A stretch of 34,968 nucleotides of DNA, taken from NCBI GenBank assembly GCA_019244235.1, contig JAFASY010000016.1:1-34968 (forward strand), given 5' to 3'. Position 1 is the first letter of the stretch; each line of letters starts with the position of its first letter. The notes under the pieces were generated by a model. The model saw only the letters and a list, made by a program, of their open reading frames with translations, was not told where the DNA came from and did no database searches. Below, piece after piece: positions 24,701-33,085 of this stretch. This stretch comes from Chroococcidiopsidaceae cyanobacterium CP_BM_ER_R8_30. Its GTDB lineage: Bacteria > Cyanobacteriota > Cyanobacteriia > Cyanobacteriales > Chroococcidiopsidaceae. The translations under genes were made by a program, and so were the position numbers.

Positions 24701-27700
24701 ATTCTATGTGGAAAGGTTGGAGATATTGAGACGGGCTACAAATTTGGACGGCTCGCTTTAAGACTGTTGTCGCACTCCAATATTCATTCACTTAGTGCTA
24801 GAACATTGCTGATTGTGAATGTTTTCATCATTCATTGGAAAGAGCATATTAGAAACACTTTTCAGCCATTACTCAAAGCCTACCACAGTGGACTAGAAAC
24901 CGGAGATTTGGAGTTTGTTGCCTATGCCGCTCACGCTTATTGCTTCAACTTCTACACGGTTGGAAATGAACTCATAGAAGTTAACCGCGAGATGACAATA
25001 TACAATGAGGCAATCTGTCGCATTAAACAGGAAACGGCGCTGACCTGGAATCAAATATTCCAGCAAGTGGTCGCAAATTTGATGGACTGCTCAAACAATC
25101 CAATCCATCTAGCTGGTGAATTTTACAATGAGAAAGATAGATTACCACAACATGAAGTAGCAAATGATGGAACTTCGATTTTTGATGTCTATGCTAATAA
25201 ACTTCTCCTATGCTATCTATTTTCTGAGTACGACCAGGCAGTCGGGAATGCAACGATAGCAGAGCACTATTTGACCCAAATAGTCGGCACAGCTTTTGTT
25301 CCTATTTATTACCTCTATGCTGCTTTGGCAAGACTTGCCATATACATTGAAAGCAGCGTTGAGACACAGGCAGAAATTCTGGAAAAAGTTGCTGTTAGCC
25401 AGGAGAAAATGAAGCAATGGGCGCAATATGCACCCATGAATTATTTACATAAATATCATCTGGTACAAGCAGAAACGGCGAGAGTTTTGGGTCAATTGTT
25501 TGAGGCAGAAGAATTTTACGAACAAGCCATTCAGGGTGCTAAAGAAAACGAGTATCTTCAAGAAGAAGCTTTAGGCTATGAGTTAGCTGCCAAATATTAC
25601 CTAGCTCGTGGTCGAGAAAAGATTGCCCAGCTTTACATGAAGGAAGCTCGTTACTGTTATGAACGTTGGGGAGCAATTGCAAAGGTCAAAGATTTAGAAA
25701 TTCGCTATCCACAGTTCTTTCATCAGTCGTCAGGCATAGCTGACACGCCAATTCACACCTCTGCTGGAACCACTTCTAACACCTCATCTGTCGCTTTCGA
25801 TTTAGTAACGGTGATGAAAGCCTCTCAAGCGATTTCAAGTGAGATTGAACTAGAACAGTTACTTCGTTCTTTGATGCAGATCCTAATTGAAAATGCTGGG
25901 GCACAAACCGGATGCTTGCTTTTGGAAAACGCAGGAGAATGGACGATCGAGGCTGCTTGTGAACTGGCTGAGGGTGAGCAGGTCTGTGCTACACAAGTGC
26001 TACAATCGATGCCAATGGCAAATCGCTTACCCGAATCCATCATTCAGTATGTGATCCGGACTCATGAATCGGTCATCTTAAATAATGCGACTTGTGAAGG
26101 TAATTTTATTCATGATCCCTACATTCAACACAATCAAACTCAATCCATTTTCTGTTTGCCGCTGCTGAATCAGGGCAAGCTTGTGGGCGTGCTGTATTTA
26201 GAAAATCGACTAGCAACTGGAGTATTTACCTCTGATCGAGTCTCCGAAGGAGACGCTACGCGAACGCAAGTTTTGCATCTGTTATCAGCCCAGGCAGCGA
26301 TTGCGATCGAAAATGCCAAACTCTATTCCAAGCTACGGAAGAGCGAAAGTCAGATGGCTCAATTCTTAGAGGCGGTTCCAGTGGCAATTGCAGTAGTGGA
26401 TGCGGATGGTCGTCCTTATTACGCCAATCAACGGAGAATTCAGCTAGTAGGTAAAGAGATCGATCCTGCTGTGACAGCGGATCGGTTCGCAGAGGTTTAT
26501 CAGTTTTATCGAGCGGGAACCGATTGCAAATATCCAAGTGAGCAACTGCCAATCGTCCGTGCATTACGCGGTGAGCGTATCACGGTTGATGATATGGCAA
26601 TTCACCGAAACGACGCTACAATTCCGATTGAGGCGTGGGCAACGCCAGTCTTTGACGAACAGGGCAATGTGGCTTATGGGATCGTAGCCTTTCAAGACAT
26701 CTCAGAGCGGAGACGAGCAGAGCGACTGCTAGCCGATTACAACCGCACCCTAGAGCAACAAGTCGCAGAACGAACGGCAGCATTGCAGGCAAGTGAAGCA
26801 GAACTACGGGCATTATTTGCATCAGTTCCCGATCCACTTTTTGTGTTAACGGCTGAGGGACGAGTGGTGAAGGCAGTCGAAGTTGGGGTAGATCGATTAT
26901 ACAGACCCATTGAAGAACAGATGGGTAAAACCCTGCACGAAATCTTCTCACAAGAGCAAGCCGATCAATTCCTAGATTACATTCACCAGGTTCTTAGCAC
27001 TCAACAAATACTCACTGTTGAGTACAGCTTACTGATGGCTGGGAAAGTAACTTGGTTTTCGACTCGCATTGCACCCATCCGATCCAATCAAGTGATTTGG
27101 TTGGCACGAGACATCACCGAACAGCGAAACGCTGCACTACGTGAACGCAAACGTGCTGAGGAAGCTTCCATTTTGGGAGAGCGCAACCGCATGGCGCGAG
27201 AGATTCACGATACGTTAGCACAGGCTTTTACAGGCATTTTGCTCCATGTAGGATCTGCAACACAAAGGCTGACAAGTGGTCTGGAAGCAACCCAGATCCA
27301 TCTGGAAGTGATGGAAAAGATTGATGAACTAGCCCGAACCGGACTTGCTGAAGCTCGTCGTTCAGTGGCAGCGCTCCGTCCCCAACTGTTAGAAGAGGGT
27401 ACTTTACAGAGTGCCTTGCATCGCCTCGTAAATCAAATGCGAGCGACTAGCAGTACCATTTTGAGCTACGAAAGCAAAGGTGTAGTTTACTCCCTGCCAA
27501 CCGAAGTGGAAAATCACTTACTCCGGATTGGGCAGGAAGCCTTGACAAACGCCATCAAATACGCCAAAGCTGGCAAAATTCTAGTTGAGCTGGTGTACGA
27601 CGATGCTCAATGTCTTTTGCGCATTAAAGATAATGGGCAGGGCTTTGGAGTTGGTAGTATTACATCACTGGGTGGCTTTGGCTTGTTGGGAATGAGTGAA

Positions 27701-27799
27701 CGAGCAGAGCAGATTGGAGCACAACTGGCGATTCAAAGCCAACCTGGGCAGGGAACAGAAATTATTGTCACTGTCAATCGGGAGCAAAAATCACCATGA
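21746..27799 (+). CDS. Giant hybrid: Ser/Thr kinase - AAA ATPase - TPR-like - GAF - PAS - PAS - histidine kinase
   Basis: 2017 residues. Residues 1-270 are a Pkn2-type kinase with K36 (VAKVLK), the catalytic loop H130-K131-D132 with NPGN, and D151-F-G. A predicted ATPase of the MalT/STAND kind follows: Walker A GYSGVGKS at 370-377 and Walker B IFLDDLQWID near 495. A long helical TPR-like region runs to about 1340. A GAF domain spans about 1370-1525, PAS domains start near 1537 and 1687, and the HisKA_3 motif REIHDT gives phospho-acceptor H1821. An HATPase with EALTNA near 1931 and DNGQGFG then GGFGLLGM closes the protein. This architecture is well known in cyanobacteria. It overlaps the response-regulator gene by ATGA, so the pair acts together. 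Two repeat-derived inserts are present: about 321-361 between kinase and ATPase, and 1500-1507 inside the GAF domain. Confidence 0.95.
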   Translation: MIALPGITLQSKIYESSASLVYRGIRAKDNRAVVAKVLKQDYPSPKEIIRYRQEYQITKSLNLEGVIGAYGQQTYQRTLVILLEDFGGESLEHWMRQQPDLFPTSLSNFLRLAINITDILGRIHAARVIHKDINPGNIVFNPATGVVKIIDFGIATRFNRTNPTFRSPHELEGTLAYLSPEQTGRMNRLLDYRTDFYSLGVTFYELLTKQLPFPTTNILELVHCHIAKQPFLPCELNAAIPKAVSDIVMKLMAKNAEDRYQSAWGIKGDLERCAAQLTETGQIGNVQLGLQEVSDQFHIPQKLYGREAEIAALLAAFERVGSSKFSVLSSQLESPTQRSARSRSSGAPFAAQNSDLKAQNSLTEMMLVSGYSGVGKSALVQELYKPITAKCGYFVSGKFDQFGRNIPYSAIAHALQKLVQQLLGEPDAQLQQWRSRLLTALGSNGQLIIDVIPEVELIIGKQPPVPSVGATEAENRFNRVFGQFIRVFCSKEHPLVIFLDDLQWIDSATIQLIELMLLDEQTQALFLIGAYRDNEVSSTHPLALALERLRQQGATLQTINLAPLTLEPLAQLVAETLHQNPSIARPLAELVLRKTEGNPFFVGEFLRSLYSENLLNFNIEQRSWQWNITQIEAQNITDNVVDLLLSKLKKLPEGTQQILQLAACIVAEFDLETLAIVCERSPEVVFQDLLTAIETGFIQPLSELDEDLLVQNYKFLHDRVQQAAYDLIDESNKQIVHLQIGRNLLKEALPNRLSDRLFEIVYHLSHGIKLITNQAERDEIARLNLMAGQKAKAVIAYNTAQNYLATGRTWLAGSSWQTNYELTLELYLETTEVAYLCGEFEQVESWAAIVLKEAETVLDSVKVYEVKIQTYIAQGQPLKAIHSTLQVLPQFGISVPEQPSQSDIQIELDAISHLFRQKSIEDLTYLPEMSEPDKLVVMRILSRITISSWIAAPDLMVLLVSRQVSLSIEYGNAIVSPFAYANFGLILCGKVGDIETGYKFGRLALRLLSHSNIHSLSARTLLIVNVFIIHWKEHIRNTFQPLLKAYHSGLETGDLEFVAYAAHAYCFNFYTVGNELIEVNREMTIYNEAICRIKQETALTWNQIFQQVVANLMDCSNNPIHLAGEFYNEKDRLPQHEVANDGTSIFDVYANKLLLCYLFSEYDQAVGNATIAEHYLTQIVGTAFVPIYYLYAALARLAIYIESSVETQAEILEKVAVSQEKMKQWAQYAPMNYLHKYHLVQAETARVLGQLFEAEEFYEQAIQGAKENEYLQEEALGYELAAKYYLARGREKIAQLYMKEARYCYERWGAIAKVKDLEIRYPQFFHQSSGIADTPIHTSAGTTSNTSSVAFDLVTVMKASQAISSEIELEQLLRSLMQILIENAGAQTGCLLLENAGEWTIEAACELAEGEQVCATQVLQSMPMANRLPESIIQYVIRTHESVILNNATCEGNFIHDPYIQHNQTQSIFCLPLLNQGKLVGVLYLENRLATGVFTSDRVSEGDATRTQVLHLLSAQAAIAIENAKLYSKLRKSESQMAQFLEAVPVAIAVVDADGRPYYANQRRIQLVGKEIDPAVTADRFAEVYQFYRAGTDCKYPSEQLPIVRALRGERITVDDMAIHRNDATIPIEAWATPVFDEQGNVAYGIVAFQDISERRRAERLLADYNRTLEQQVAERTAALQASEAELRALFASVPDPLFVLTAEGRVVKAVEVGVDRLYRPIEEQMGKTLHEIFSQEQADQFLDYIHQVLSTQQILTVEYSLLMAGKVTWFSTRIAPIRSNQVIWLARDITEQRNAALRERKRAEEASILGERNRMAREIHDTLAQAFTGILLHVGSATQRLTSGLEATQIHLEVMEKIDELARTGLAEARRSVAALRPQLLEEGTLQSALHRLVNQMRATSSTILSYESKGVVYSLPTEVENHLLRIGQEALTNAIKYAKAGKILVELVYDDAQCLLRIKDNGQGFGVGSITSLGGFGLLGMSERAEQIGAQLAIQSQPGQGTEIIVTVNREQKSP
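22700..22835 (+). repeat. Repeat-derived in-frame insert in the kinase linker
   Basis: The stretch begins with two tandem-like copies built from TAAGTTCTCAGTT (22710-22740). It continues with a 32-bp unit at 22752-22783 that matches 341-372, including the stem GCCGCT/AGCGGC at 22770-22783, and ends in two copies of GCTCAAAACTC (22796-22826). Its translation (SVLSSQLES, RSARSRSSGA, AAQNSDLKAQNS) is low-complexity. In homologues as I remember them the flanking protein joins directly. Confidence 0.75.
26240..26263 (+). repeat. 24-bp palindrome-bearing insert in the GAF domain
   Basis: GTCTCC-GAA-GGAGAC (26240-26254) is a perfect stem, followed by GCTACGCGA. It encodes roughly SEGDATRT between TSDRV and QVLHLLSAQAA, where the usual GAF sequence runs DRVQVL without a gap. 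The length is a multiple of three, so the frame is kept. Confidence 0.7.
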
Positions 27800-28425
27800 G
27801 CCAATTCACTAAAATTCGGGTTCTGATTGTTGACGATCACTCCCTCGTTACAGAAGGACTGGCAAATATCATTAATTACAATCCAGAAATGACAGTGGTT
27901 GCCCAAGCGGAGGACGGGCAACGAGCAATCAACTTGTATCGTGAACACCAGCCTGATATCACTCTAATGGATTTACGAATGCCAGCAATGGGAGGGGTTG
28001 AAGCCATTACTGCGATTTGCGCTGAATTTAAGTCAGCTCGAATTATTGTGCTTACCACCTACGATGGTGATGAAGATATTTATCGAGGATTGCAGGCAGG
28101 TGCTCAGGGCTATTTACTTAAAGATGCTAAACCGAATGAACTTTTGAGTGCGATCCGCATGGTTCATAGTGGTCAGCAATATGTTTCTCCGACCGTGGGA
28201 AGAAAGCTGGTAGAACGGATGAACAATCCGGTACTCAGTGAACGAGAGCTAGATGTACTCCGTTTGATGGCGCAGGGATTGAGTAATCAAGACATTGGAA
28301 CTGCTTTAAATATTGGTGAAAGTACTGTTAAGTCGCATGTGACTCGTATTTTGAACAAGCTGGGAGTGAGCGATCGCACGCAAGCCGTCATTGTTGCTGT
28401 TAAACGTGGGCTTGTCAGTTTATAA
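27796..28425 (+). CDS. NarL/FixJ-type response regulator
   Basis: 209 residues. The receiver domain holds the acidic pair D13-D14 (LIVDDHS), the phospho-acceptor D59 (LMDLRMP), the Thr of VLTTYDG and the Lys of LLKDAKP. The C-terminal LuxR-type helix-turn-helix runs from LSERELDVLRLMAQGLS through ESTVKSHVTRILNKLGV. Its start overlaps the kinase stop as ATGA, so it is translationally coupled and is the expected partner of H1821 in that kinase. HisKA_3 kinases regularly pair with NarL regulators. Target genes are unknown; the plus-strand redox cluster immediately downstream is the natural candidate. A hairpin at 28484-28503 may terminate the transcript. Confidence 0.95.
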   Translation: MSQFTKIRVLIVDDHSLVTEGLANIINYNPEMTVVAQAEDGQRAINLYREHQPDITLMDLRMPAMGGVEAITAICAEFKSARIIVLTTYDGDEDIYRGLQAGAQGYLLKDAKPNELLSAIRMVHSGQQYVSPTVGRKLVERMNNPVLSERELDVLRLMAQGLSNQDIGTALNIGESTVKSHVTRILNKLGVSDRTQAVIVAVKRGLVSL

Positions 28426-28483
28426 ATTGCGTTTTAGTTGAAACTTGGATTGCGACTTTAGTCGGAGATAAGCTTCCACTTTT

Positions 28484-28507
28484 GATGGGTTGCTTCACCC
28501 ATCTTTG
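28484..28507 (+). terminator. Candidate terminator after the kinase/regulator operon
   Basis: GATGGGT (28484-28490), loop TGCTTC, ACCCATC (28497-28503), followed by TTTGG. The stem is perfect, but the T-tract is short. Placed 59 bp after the regulator stop. Confidence 0.4.
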
Positions 28508-28627
28508 GACTATGCAAAATTGTAGACTCTCGGTGGACGACATACAAGAGCGGATTATTATATTGTACTTGTGCAAACGCTAACAGCAATTTAATTGCAG
28601 AGTTTAAGTTTGCTTGACAGGTCTGAA

Positions 28628-29185
28628 ATGGCTGACGATCGCAGACATCATTCTTTATTCGTCTCACCTTCAACTCAGGATCGTATTCAAGGGGTGCTAA
28701 GTGCCACCGTAGTACTCGTCATGTATGGAGATTACGAATGTTTTCAGAGTGCAAACGTCTACCGATTGATTAAAGTCGCTCAACAACAGTTGAGCCCTTC
28801 TTTTGAGGAAAATGATTTTTGTTTTATCTTTCGTCATTTTCCTCAGGTACAGGCTCATCCTCATGCTCAACGAGCCGCGGAAGCGGCGGAAGCTGCAGCG
28901 GCTCAAGGGCAGTTTTGGCAAATGCATGAGATGCTGTTTATTCATCAACAAGAGTTAGGAAATGGCTATCTAGTGGAGTATGCCAATCGTTTAGGACTTG
29001 ATATTTCTCAATTTTTGCAGGATTTATCCAGGGGAACGTATGTCGATCGTATCAATGCGGATATCGAAGGTGGACTGCAAAGTGGAGTGGAGGCTGCGCC
29101 CGCTCTGTTTATTAATAGAATTCGCTATCCCGATCGCTGGACTATTGAGCAAATAATGGCAACCATTGTCGCTGCAAGTGATTAA
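28628..29185 (+). CDS. DsbA-like thioredoxin-fold protein with single active-site cysteine
   Basis: 185 residues from the ATG at 28628; a TTG at 28595 would extend it without domain support. It has the thioredoxin-like DsbA fold: VVLVMYGDYECFQSANVYRLI at the active site, FCFIFRHFPQVQAHPHAQRAAEAAEAA, FWQMHEMLFIHQQEL and VEAAPALFINRIRYP with the cis-proline context APALF. The CxxC of DsbA is C-F-Q-S here, so it cannot form an active-site disulfide by itself; a glutaredoxin-like monothiol or chaperone role is possible. No signal peptide, so cytoplasmic. CAGG about 10 bp before the ATG is a weak ribosome site. Position at the head of the redox-type genes fits thiol chemistry. Confidence 0.85.
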   Translation: MADDRRHHSLFVSPSTQDRIQGVLSATVVLVMYGDYECFQSANVYRLIKVAQQQLSPSFEENDFCFIFRHFPQVQAHPHAQRAAEAAEAAAAQGQFWQMHEMLFIHQQELGNGYLVEYANRLGLDISQFLQDLSRGTYVDRINADIEGGLQSGVEAAPALFINRIRYPDRWTIEQIMATIVAASD

Positions 29186-29328
29186 GGTTTTTGATGCTCA
29201 TCCCAACGAGTATTTCAGTGGGGAGTAGTTCATAACTTATACTCAGCCAAAAAGAACCAGGAATTTCCGTAATTTAGCAAGAATATAGGCAACTCGAATT
29301 GATGTACAAGCTAACCGAGGAGGATATC

Positions 29329-29355
29329 ATGACTCACTATGACTATTCTCATTAG
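29329..29355 (+). CDS. Eight-codon mini-[11 protein letters not shown] with strong ribosome site
   Basis: ATG at 29329, preceded by GAGGAGG at 29317-29323 with 5-nt spacing, followed by seven further codons and TAG. It ends 38 bp before the dehydrogenase start. The ribosome site is the strongest in this stretch. It could be a leader peptide controlling the next gene or the 5' scrap of a lost gene. No terminator-like attenuator was found by eye. Confidence 0.35.
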   Translation: MTHYDYSH

Positions 29356-29393
29356 CAACTGACCGCTTTAAACCCAATAATCAGAGGATTCAT

Positions 29394-30146
29394 ATGATGA
29401 GAAAACTGGAAGGAAAAATCGCCCTTGTTACGGGTGGTAACAGTGGTATCGGTCTTGCTACTGCCAAACAGTTTGTTGCTGAAGGTGCCTATGTCTACAT
29501 TACGGGTCGTCGCCAAGCTGAACTGGATGCTGCTGTAGAAGCTATTGGTAAAAACATCACGGGTGTTCAGAGCGATGTCTCCAATCTGGCAGATCTCGAT
29601 TGCCTGTTTACCATAATTAAGCAAGAACAAGGACATCTCGATGTGGTCTTTGCCAATGCTGGTATTGGAGAAATTGCCCCACTTGGCTCAATCACTGAAG
29701 AACACTTTGACAAAATATTCAACACAAACGTTAAAGGGTTGCTGTTCACCGTGCAGAAGGCCTTGCCGCTGCTGCCAGAGGGTGCTTCGATCATGCTGAA
29801 CGCTTCGATTTCTTCTATCGTTGGTACCCCAGCGTTCAGCGTTTATAGCGCGACCAAAGCCGCCGTGCGATCGTTTGCCCGGAATTGGATACTTGACCTC
29901 AAAGAACGCAAGATTCGAGTGAATGCCGTTAGCCCTGGTGTAGTGCCGACTCCTGGTTACGATCATTTCGGATTGAATAACGAGCAGTTGCAAGAATTCG
30001 TGGACAGTCAAGCCAGCGCCATCCCGCTGGGACGAGTCGGCAACCCCGATGAAATTGCCAAAGCCGTTGTTTTTCTGGCTTCAAACGACAGCAGCTTTGT
30101 GAACGGTATAGAGCTATTTGTTGATGGTGGTATGGCACAGATTTGA
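29394..30146 (+). CDS. Short-chain dehydrogenase/reductase
   Basis: 250 residues, standard for classical SDRs: NAD(P)-binding TGGNSGIG near residue 14, then NAG in [11 protein letters not shown], the catalytic Ser in LNASISS, YSATK for the Tyr and Lys, and SPGVVPTPG. The GRR after strand 2 (ITGRRQAEL) suggests preference for NADPH. Substrate not predictable. AGAGGA at 29383-29388 serves the ATG at 29394, or the next ATG at 29397. First of a plus-strand series; MOSC follows after 19 bp. Close homologues are commonly labelled glucose or 3-oxoacyl-ACP reductases without evidence, so I keep it general. Confidence 0.92.
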   Translation: MMRKLEGKIALVTGGNSGIGLATAKQFVAEGAYVYITGRRQAELDAAVEAIGKNITGVQSDVSNLADLDCLFTIIKQEQGHLDVVFANAGIGEIAPLGSITEEHFDKIFNTNVKGLLFTVQKALPLLPEGASIMLNASISSIVGTPAFSVYSATKAAVRSFARNWILDLKERKIRVNAVSPGVVPTPGYDHFGLNNEQLQEFVDSQASAIPLGRVGNPDEIAKAVVFLASNDSSFVNGIELFVDGGMAQI

Positions 30147-30165
30147 AGTCTAAAAGGAGTTAACC

Positions 30166-30822
30166 ATGCAACTCATCTCTGTCAACGTCGGATTGCCGCG
30201 TGAAGTGACCTGGAAAGGGAAAACTGTTCGCACTGGAATTTTCAAAGAGCCAGTCAATACTAGAGTAAGAGTGCGTGAACTCAACCTTGACGGCGATCGA
30301 CAAGCAGATCTTACTGTTCATGGTGGAGTGGACAAAGCTGTGTATGTCTATCCATTCGAGCATTACGATTACTGGCGCAGTGAATTGCCTGACACAGAGT
30401 TAACACCAGGCATCTTTGGTGAAAATTTCACAGTCACGGGATTTAGAGAAGAGGAACTGAATATTGGTGATCGCTTCCAAATCGGCAGTGTGGAACTAAT
30501 GGTGACTCAACCACGCCTGCCCTGCTACAAACTGGGGATTCGCTTTGGGCGATCGGATATGGTGAAACGATTTCTCGCCAGTCGTCGCACCGGATTTTAC
30601 TTTCGGGTTTTGCAAGAGGGCGAAGTGATCGCTGGAGACACTTTAGAGTTAGTAAGCCGGGATAGCAACAATATCACAGTTGCTGATATCACTCAGCTTT
30701 ATGTTCGTGAGCAAAACAACCCAGAGTTACTGCACCGTGCCGCTCAACTGGAAGCGTTACCTGCAAGTTGGCGAGACTACTTCCACAGAGCGGATCCGTC
30801 GTCAGGACGGGGGATAGATTAA
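30166..30822 (+). CDS. MOSC domain protein, YiiM-like
   Basis: 218 residues. MOSC domains bind sulfur or molybdenum cofactor; YiiM-type proteins take part in reduction of N-hydroxylated compounds and detoxify base analogues in E. coli. Signs are [77 protein letters not shown] with the invariant Cys, and [12 protein letters not shown]. The C-terminal part (about 165-215) fits the extra helical domain of this subgroup. AAAGGAG precedes the ATG at the right distance. Co-directional between the dehydrogenase and an epoxide-hydrolase-like gene, with short gaps, so part of one operon. Confidence 0.9.
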   Translation: MQLISVNVGLPREVTWKGKTVRTGIFKEPVNTRVRVRELNLDGDRQADLTVHGGVDKAVYVYPFEHYDYWRSELPDTELTPGIFGENFTVTGFREEELNIGDRFQIGSVELMVTQPRLPCYKLGIRFGRSDMVKRFLASRRTGFYFRVLQEGEVIAGDTLELVSRDSNNITVADITQLYVREQNNPELLHRAAQLEALPASWRDYFHRADPSSGRGID

Positions 30823-30875
30823 CCTGCCATAAAACGCTGCCACTTGATTTTTATACGCTGAGAAGGAGTAATCTC

Positions 30876-31763
30876 ATGACTACATATCGCACCGTTTCGA
30901 TCGATGGTTTAGACATCTTCTACCGCGAAGCGGGTTCCCGTGATAATCCGACGATTCTGCTATTGCACGGCTTCCCAACGTCGTCTCATATGTTCCGCAA
31001 CTTGATACCTGCGCTTGCTGATAAATTCCATCTTGTTGCACCTGACTATCCAGGCTACGGCAACAGTTCGATGCCAACTGTAAATGAATTTGACTACACG
31101 TTTGATCGCTTGGCTGAGATTGTGGAGAAATTCATTGCCGCGATCGACCTCAAAAAGTACAGCCTTTATGTGATGGATTATGGGGCACCCATTGGCTATC
31201 GGATTGCGGCTAAATATCCAGAGCGAGTGCAAGCCCTGATTGTGCAAAATGGCAATGCTTACGAGGAAGGGCTGCGCGAATTCTGGGAACCCATTAAGGC
31301 ATACTGGCAGGAGCGATCACCTGAGAATGCTGAAAAGCTCAAATACCTTGTCACCCTGGAAGCAACGAAGTGGCAATATACTAACGGTGTTCGCAATCTA
31401 GAAGCGATTAGCCCTGATACCTGGACTATTGATCAACATTTTCTCGATCGTTCCGGTAACGGTGAGATTCAACTAGCGCTGCTGTATAGCTATGGCACCA
31501 ATCCACCACTCTATCCACAATGGCAGGAGTATTTCCGCCAATATCAACCTCCGACCCTGATTGTTTGGGGCAAGAATGACTACATCTTCCCTGCTGAAGG
31601 CGCTTATCCCTATCAACGCGACCTGAAAGACGTTGAGTTTCATTTACTCGATACGGGACATTTCGCCCTGGAAGAGGATGGGGACGCGATTGCAGACCAT
31701 ATTCGCTGCTTTCTGACCACCCACGTTGGGGAGAACACTATGTTAGCCACCAGTTACAAATAG
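30876..31763 (+). CDS. Alpha/beta hydrolase, epoxide hydrolase/dehalogenase-like
   Basis: 295 residues from the ATG at 30876, chosen because AGAAGGAG stands just before it; a longer frame to 30768 would overlap the MOSC gene. The oxyanion-hole motif is [10 protein letters not shown]. The nucleophile is an Asp, D101 in [10 protein letters not shown], instead of Ser, which places it with epoxide hydrolases and haloalkane dehalogenases. The catalytic base is H262 in [11 protein letters not shown] cap domain lies between (about 125-215, rich in W, Y, E). No signal peptide. The substrate may be an epoxide or a halogenated or otherwise reactive compound, in line with the redox/detoxification neighbours. 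Confidence 0.9.
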   Translation: MTTYRTVSIDGLDIFYREAGSRDNPTILLLHGFPTSSHMFRNLIPALADKFHLVAPDYPGYGNSSMPTVNEFDYTFDRLAEIVEKFIAAIDLKKYSLYVMDYGAPIGYRIAAKYPERVQALIVQNGNAYEEGLREFWEPIKAYWQERSPENAEKLKYLVTLEATKWQYTNGVRNLEAISPDTWTIDQHFLDRSGNGEIQLALLYSYGTNPPLYPQWQEYFRQYQPPTLIVWGKNDYIFPAEGAYPYQRDLKDVEFHLLDTGHFALEEDGDAIADHIRCFLTTHVGENTMLATSYK

Positions 31764-31899
31764 TTTCGGCTAGAAAACGATGTCCGTAGAAAGTGATTGC
31801 TATTCCACAATCACTGCTGATCGAACATCACTGTTAAATCAATTCATTTAACGGTGCCATTTCAACAGATTGTTCATTACTTAATTAAAGGAGAATGTC

Positions 31900-32898
31900 A
31901 TGGTTGCTCAAGTAAACTCACAAGCAGCAAAAATTTTGGAAGTTGCAGATGATCCCCGTCTTTCCAGAGAAGTGAAGGCATTTTTGAAGGAGCTGAACTC
32001 ACCAGGGGAGGAGGCTCTAGAGACACTCTCTCCACTCGAAGCGCGCCAAGTACTCGTGGATGCACAGGCTTCGGTTCAAGTTGATCTTTCAGGCATTGAA
32101 GAGTCTGAGAAGACAATTACCGCTGACGGTTACCCGATTACACTCAATATCGTGCGACCTGAAGGGGTCAAAGGCACACTGCCGGTTTTCATCTTTATTC
32201 ATGGCGGCGGTTGGGTACTGGGTGATTACCCAACGCATAAGCGTATGGTTCGCGATCTTGTGGTGCTCTCAGGCTTTGCCGGAGTCTTTGTCAACTACAC
32301 ACGCACGCCAGATGCTCAGTATCCCCAGGCAATCAATGAAATCTATGCTGCGACTAAATGGGTCGCCGAGCATGGTGAGGAGATTGGCGTGGATGGCAAA
32401 AATCTGGCAGTCGTTGGCAACAGTGTCGGCGGCAATATGACAGCAGTCACTGCTTTGCAGGCGAAAGACAAAGGAGGACCACACATCAAGTTACACATCA
32501 TGATGTGGCCGATCGTCGATGCGAATTTTGAAACGGATTCGTATCAGCAATTTGGTGACAAACGTTACCTGTCCGCATCGACGATGAAGTGGATGTATGA
32601 CATGTACATCCCTGATCCAGAAAAGCGCAAAGATATCTATGCCTCTCCTTTGCAAGCGACAGTTGAGCAACTGCAAGGCTTGCCTCCAGCGTTACTTGTG
32701 GTTTCAGAGAGCGATATTTTGCATGACGAAGGCACAGCCTATGGACGCAAGCTCGATGAAGCTGGGGTAGAGGTGACAACGGTGCAGTACAACGGCATGA
32801 TTCATGACTTCGGACTGCTCAATGGTTTAGCTGAAATTCCAGAGACTCGTTCTCTCTTTGTTCAAGCTGCGGCTGAATTGAAGAAACATCTGCAATAG
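31900..32898 (+). CDS. Alpha/beta hydrolase, HSL/esterase family
   Basis: 332 residues. The hormone-sensitive-lipase signature HGGG is present in FIHGGGWVLGD, and the nucleophile elbow is GNSVGG with S175. D272 (SESDILHD) and H302 (GMIHDFG) complete the triad. The N-terminal 80 residues form the usual helical cap (DPRLSREVKAFLKEL, SPLEARQVLVDAQ). It is a carboxylesterase of unknown substrate; these enzymes usually take short acyl esters. AAAGGAG before the ATG. The 136-bp gap upstream allows a separate promoter. A repeat with a strong stem follows 12 bp after the stop. Confidence 0.93.
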   Translation: MVAQVNSQAAKILEVADDPRLSREVKAFLKELNSPGEEALETLSPLEARQVLVDAQASVQVDLSGIEESEKTITADGYPITLNIVRPEGVKGTLPVFIFIHGGGWVLGDYPTHKRMVRDLVVLSGFAGVFVNYTRTPDAQYPQAINEIYAATKWVAEHGEEIGVDGKNLAVVGNSVGGNMTAVTALQAKDKGGPHIKLHIMMWPIVDANFETDSYQQFGDKRYLSASTMKWMYDMYIPDPEKRKDIYASPLQATVEQLQGLPPALLVVSESDILHDEGTAYGRKLDEAGVEVTTVQYNGMIHDFGLLNGLAEIPETRSLFVQAAAELKKHLQ

Positions 32899-32909
32899 AA
32901 CGCAGAGAG

Positions 32910-32980
32910 GGAGACGCGGAGATGGAAGGGCGCGGTAACGCGGAGAACTAAGAAATTGGTTAGGAGTCACCGCGTCTCCC
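32910..32980. repeat. 11-bp inverted repeat, possible terminator or dispersed repeat
   Basis: GGGAGACGCGG (32910-32920) and CCGCGTCTCCC (32970-32980) are perfect complements. The flanking GAGA and TCTC extend the pairing imperfectly, and the spacer itself contains two GCGGAGA-like copies. It looks like a cyanobacterial dispersed repeat derived from CGCAGAGAGG-type sequence. It could end transcription after the esterase. Confidence 0.55.
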
Positions 32981-33085
32981 CTATCTCCAAATCTCTTTTT
33001 CATTCTCGATGAGGTAATTTCAACGTAAGCTCAAATCGTTAGCTGTTCTGGCAGTTGTGAGTTCTTCAACAGGGATAGAGATACT

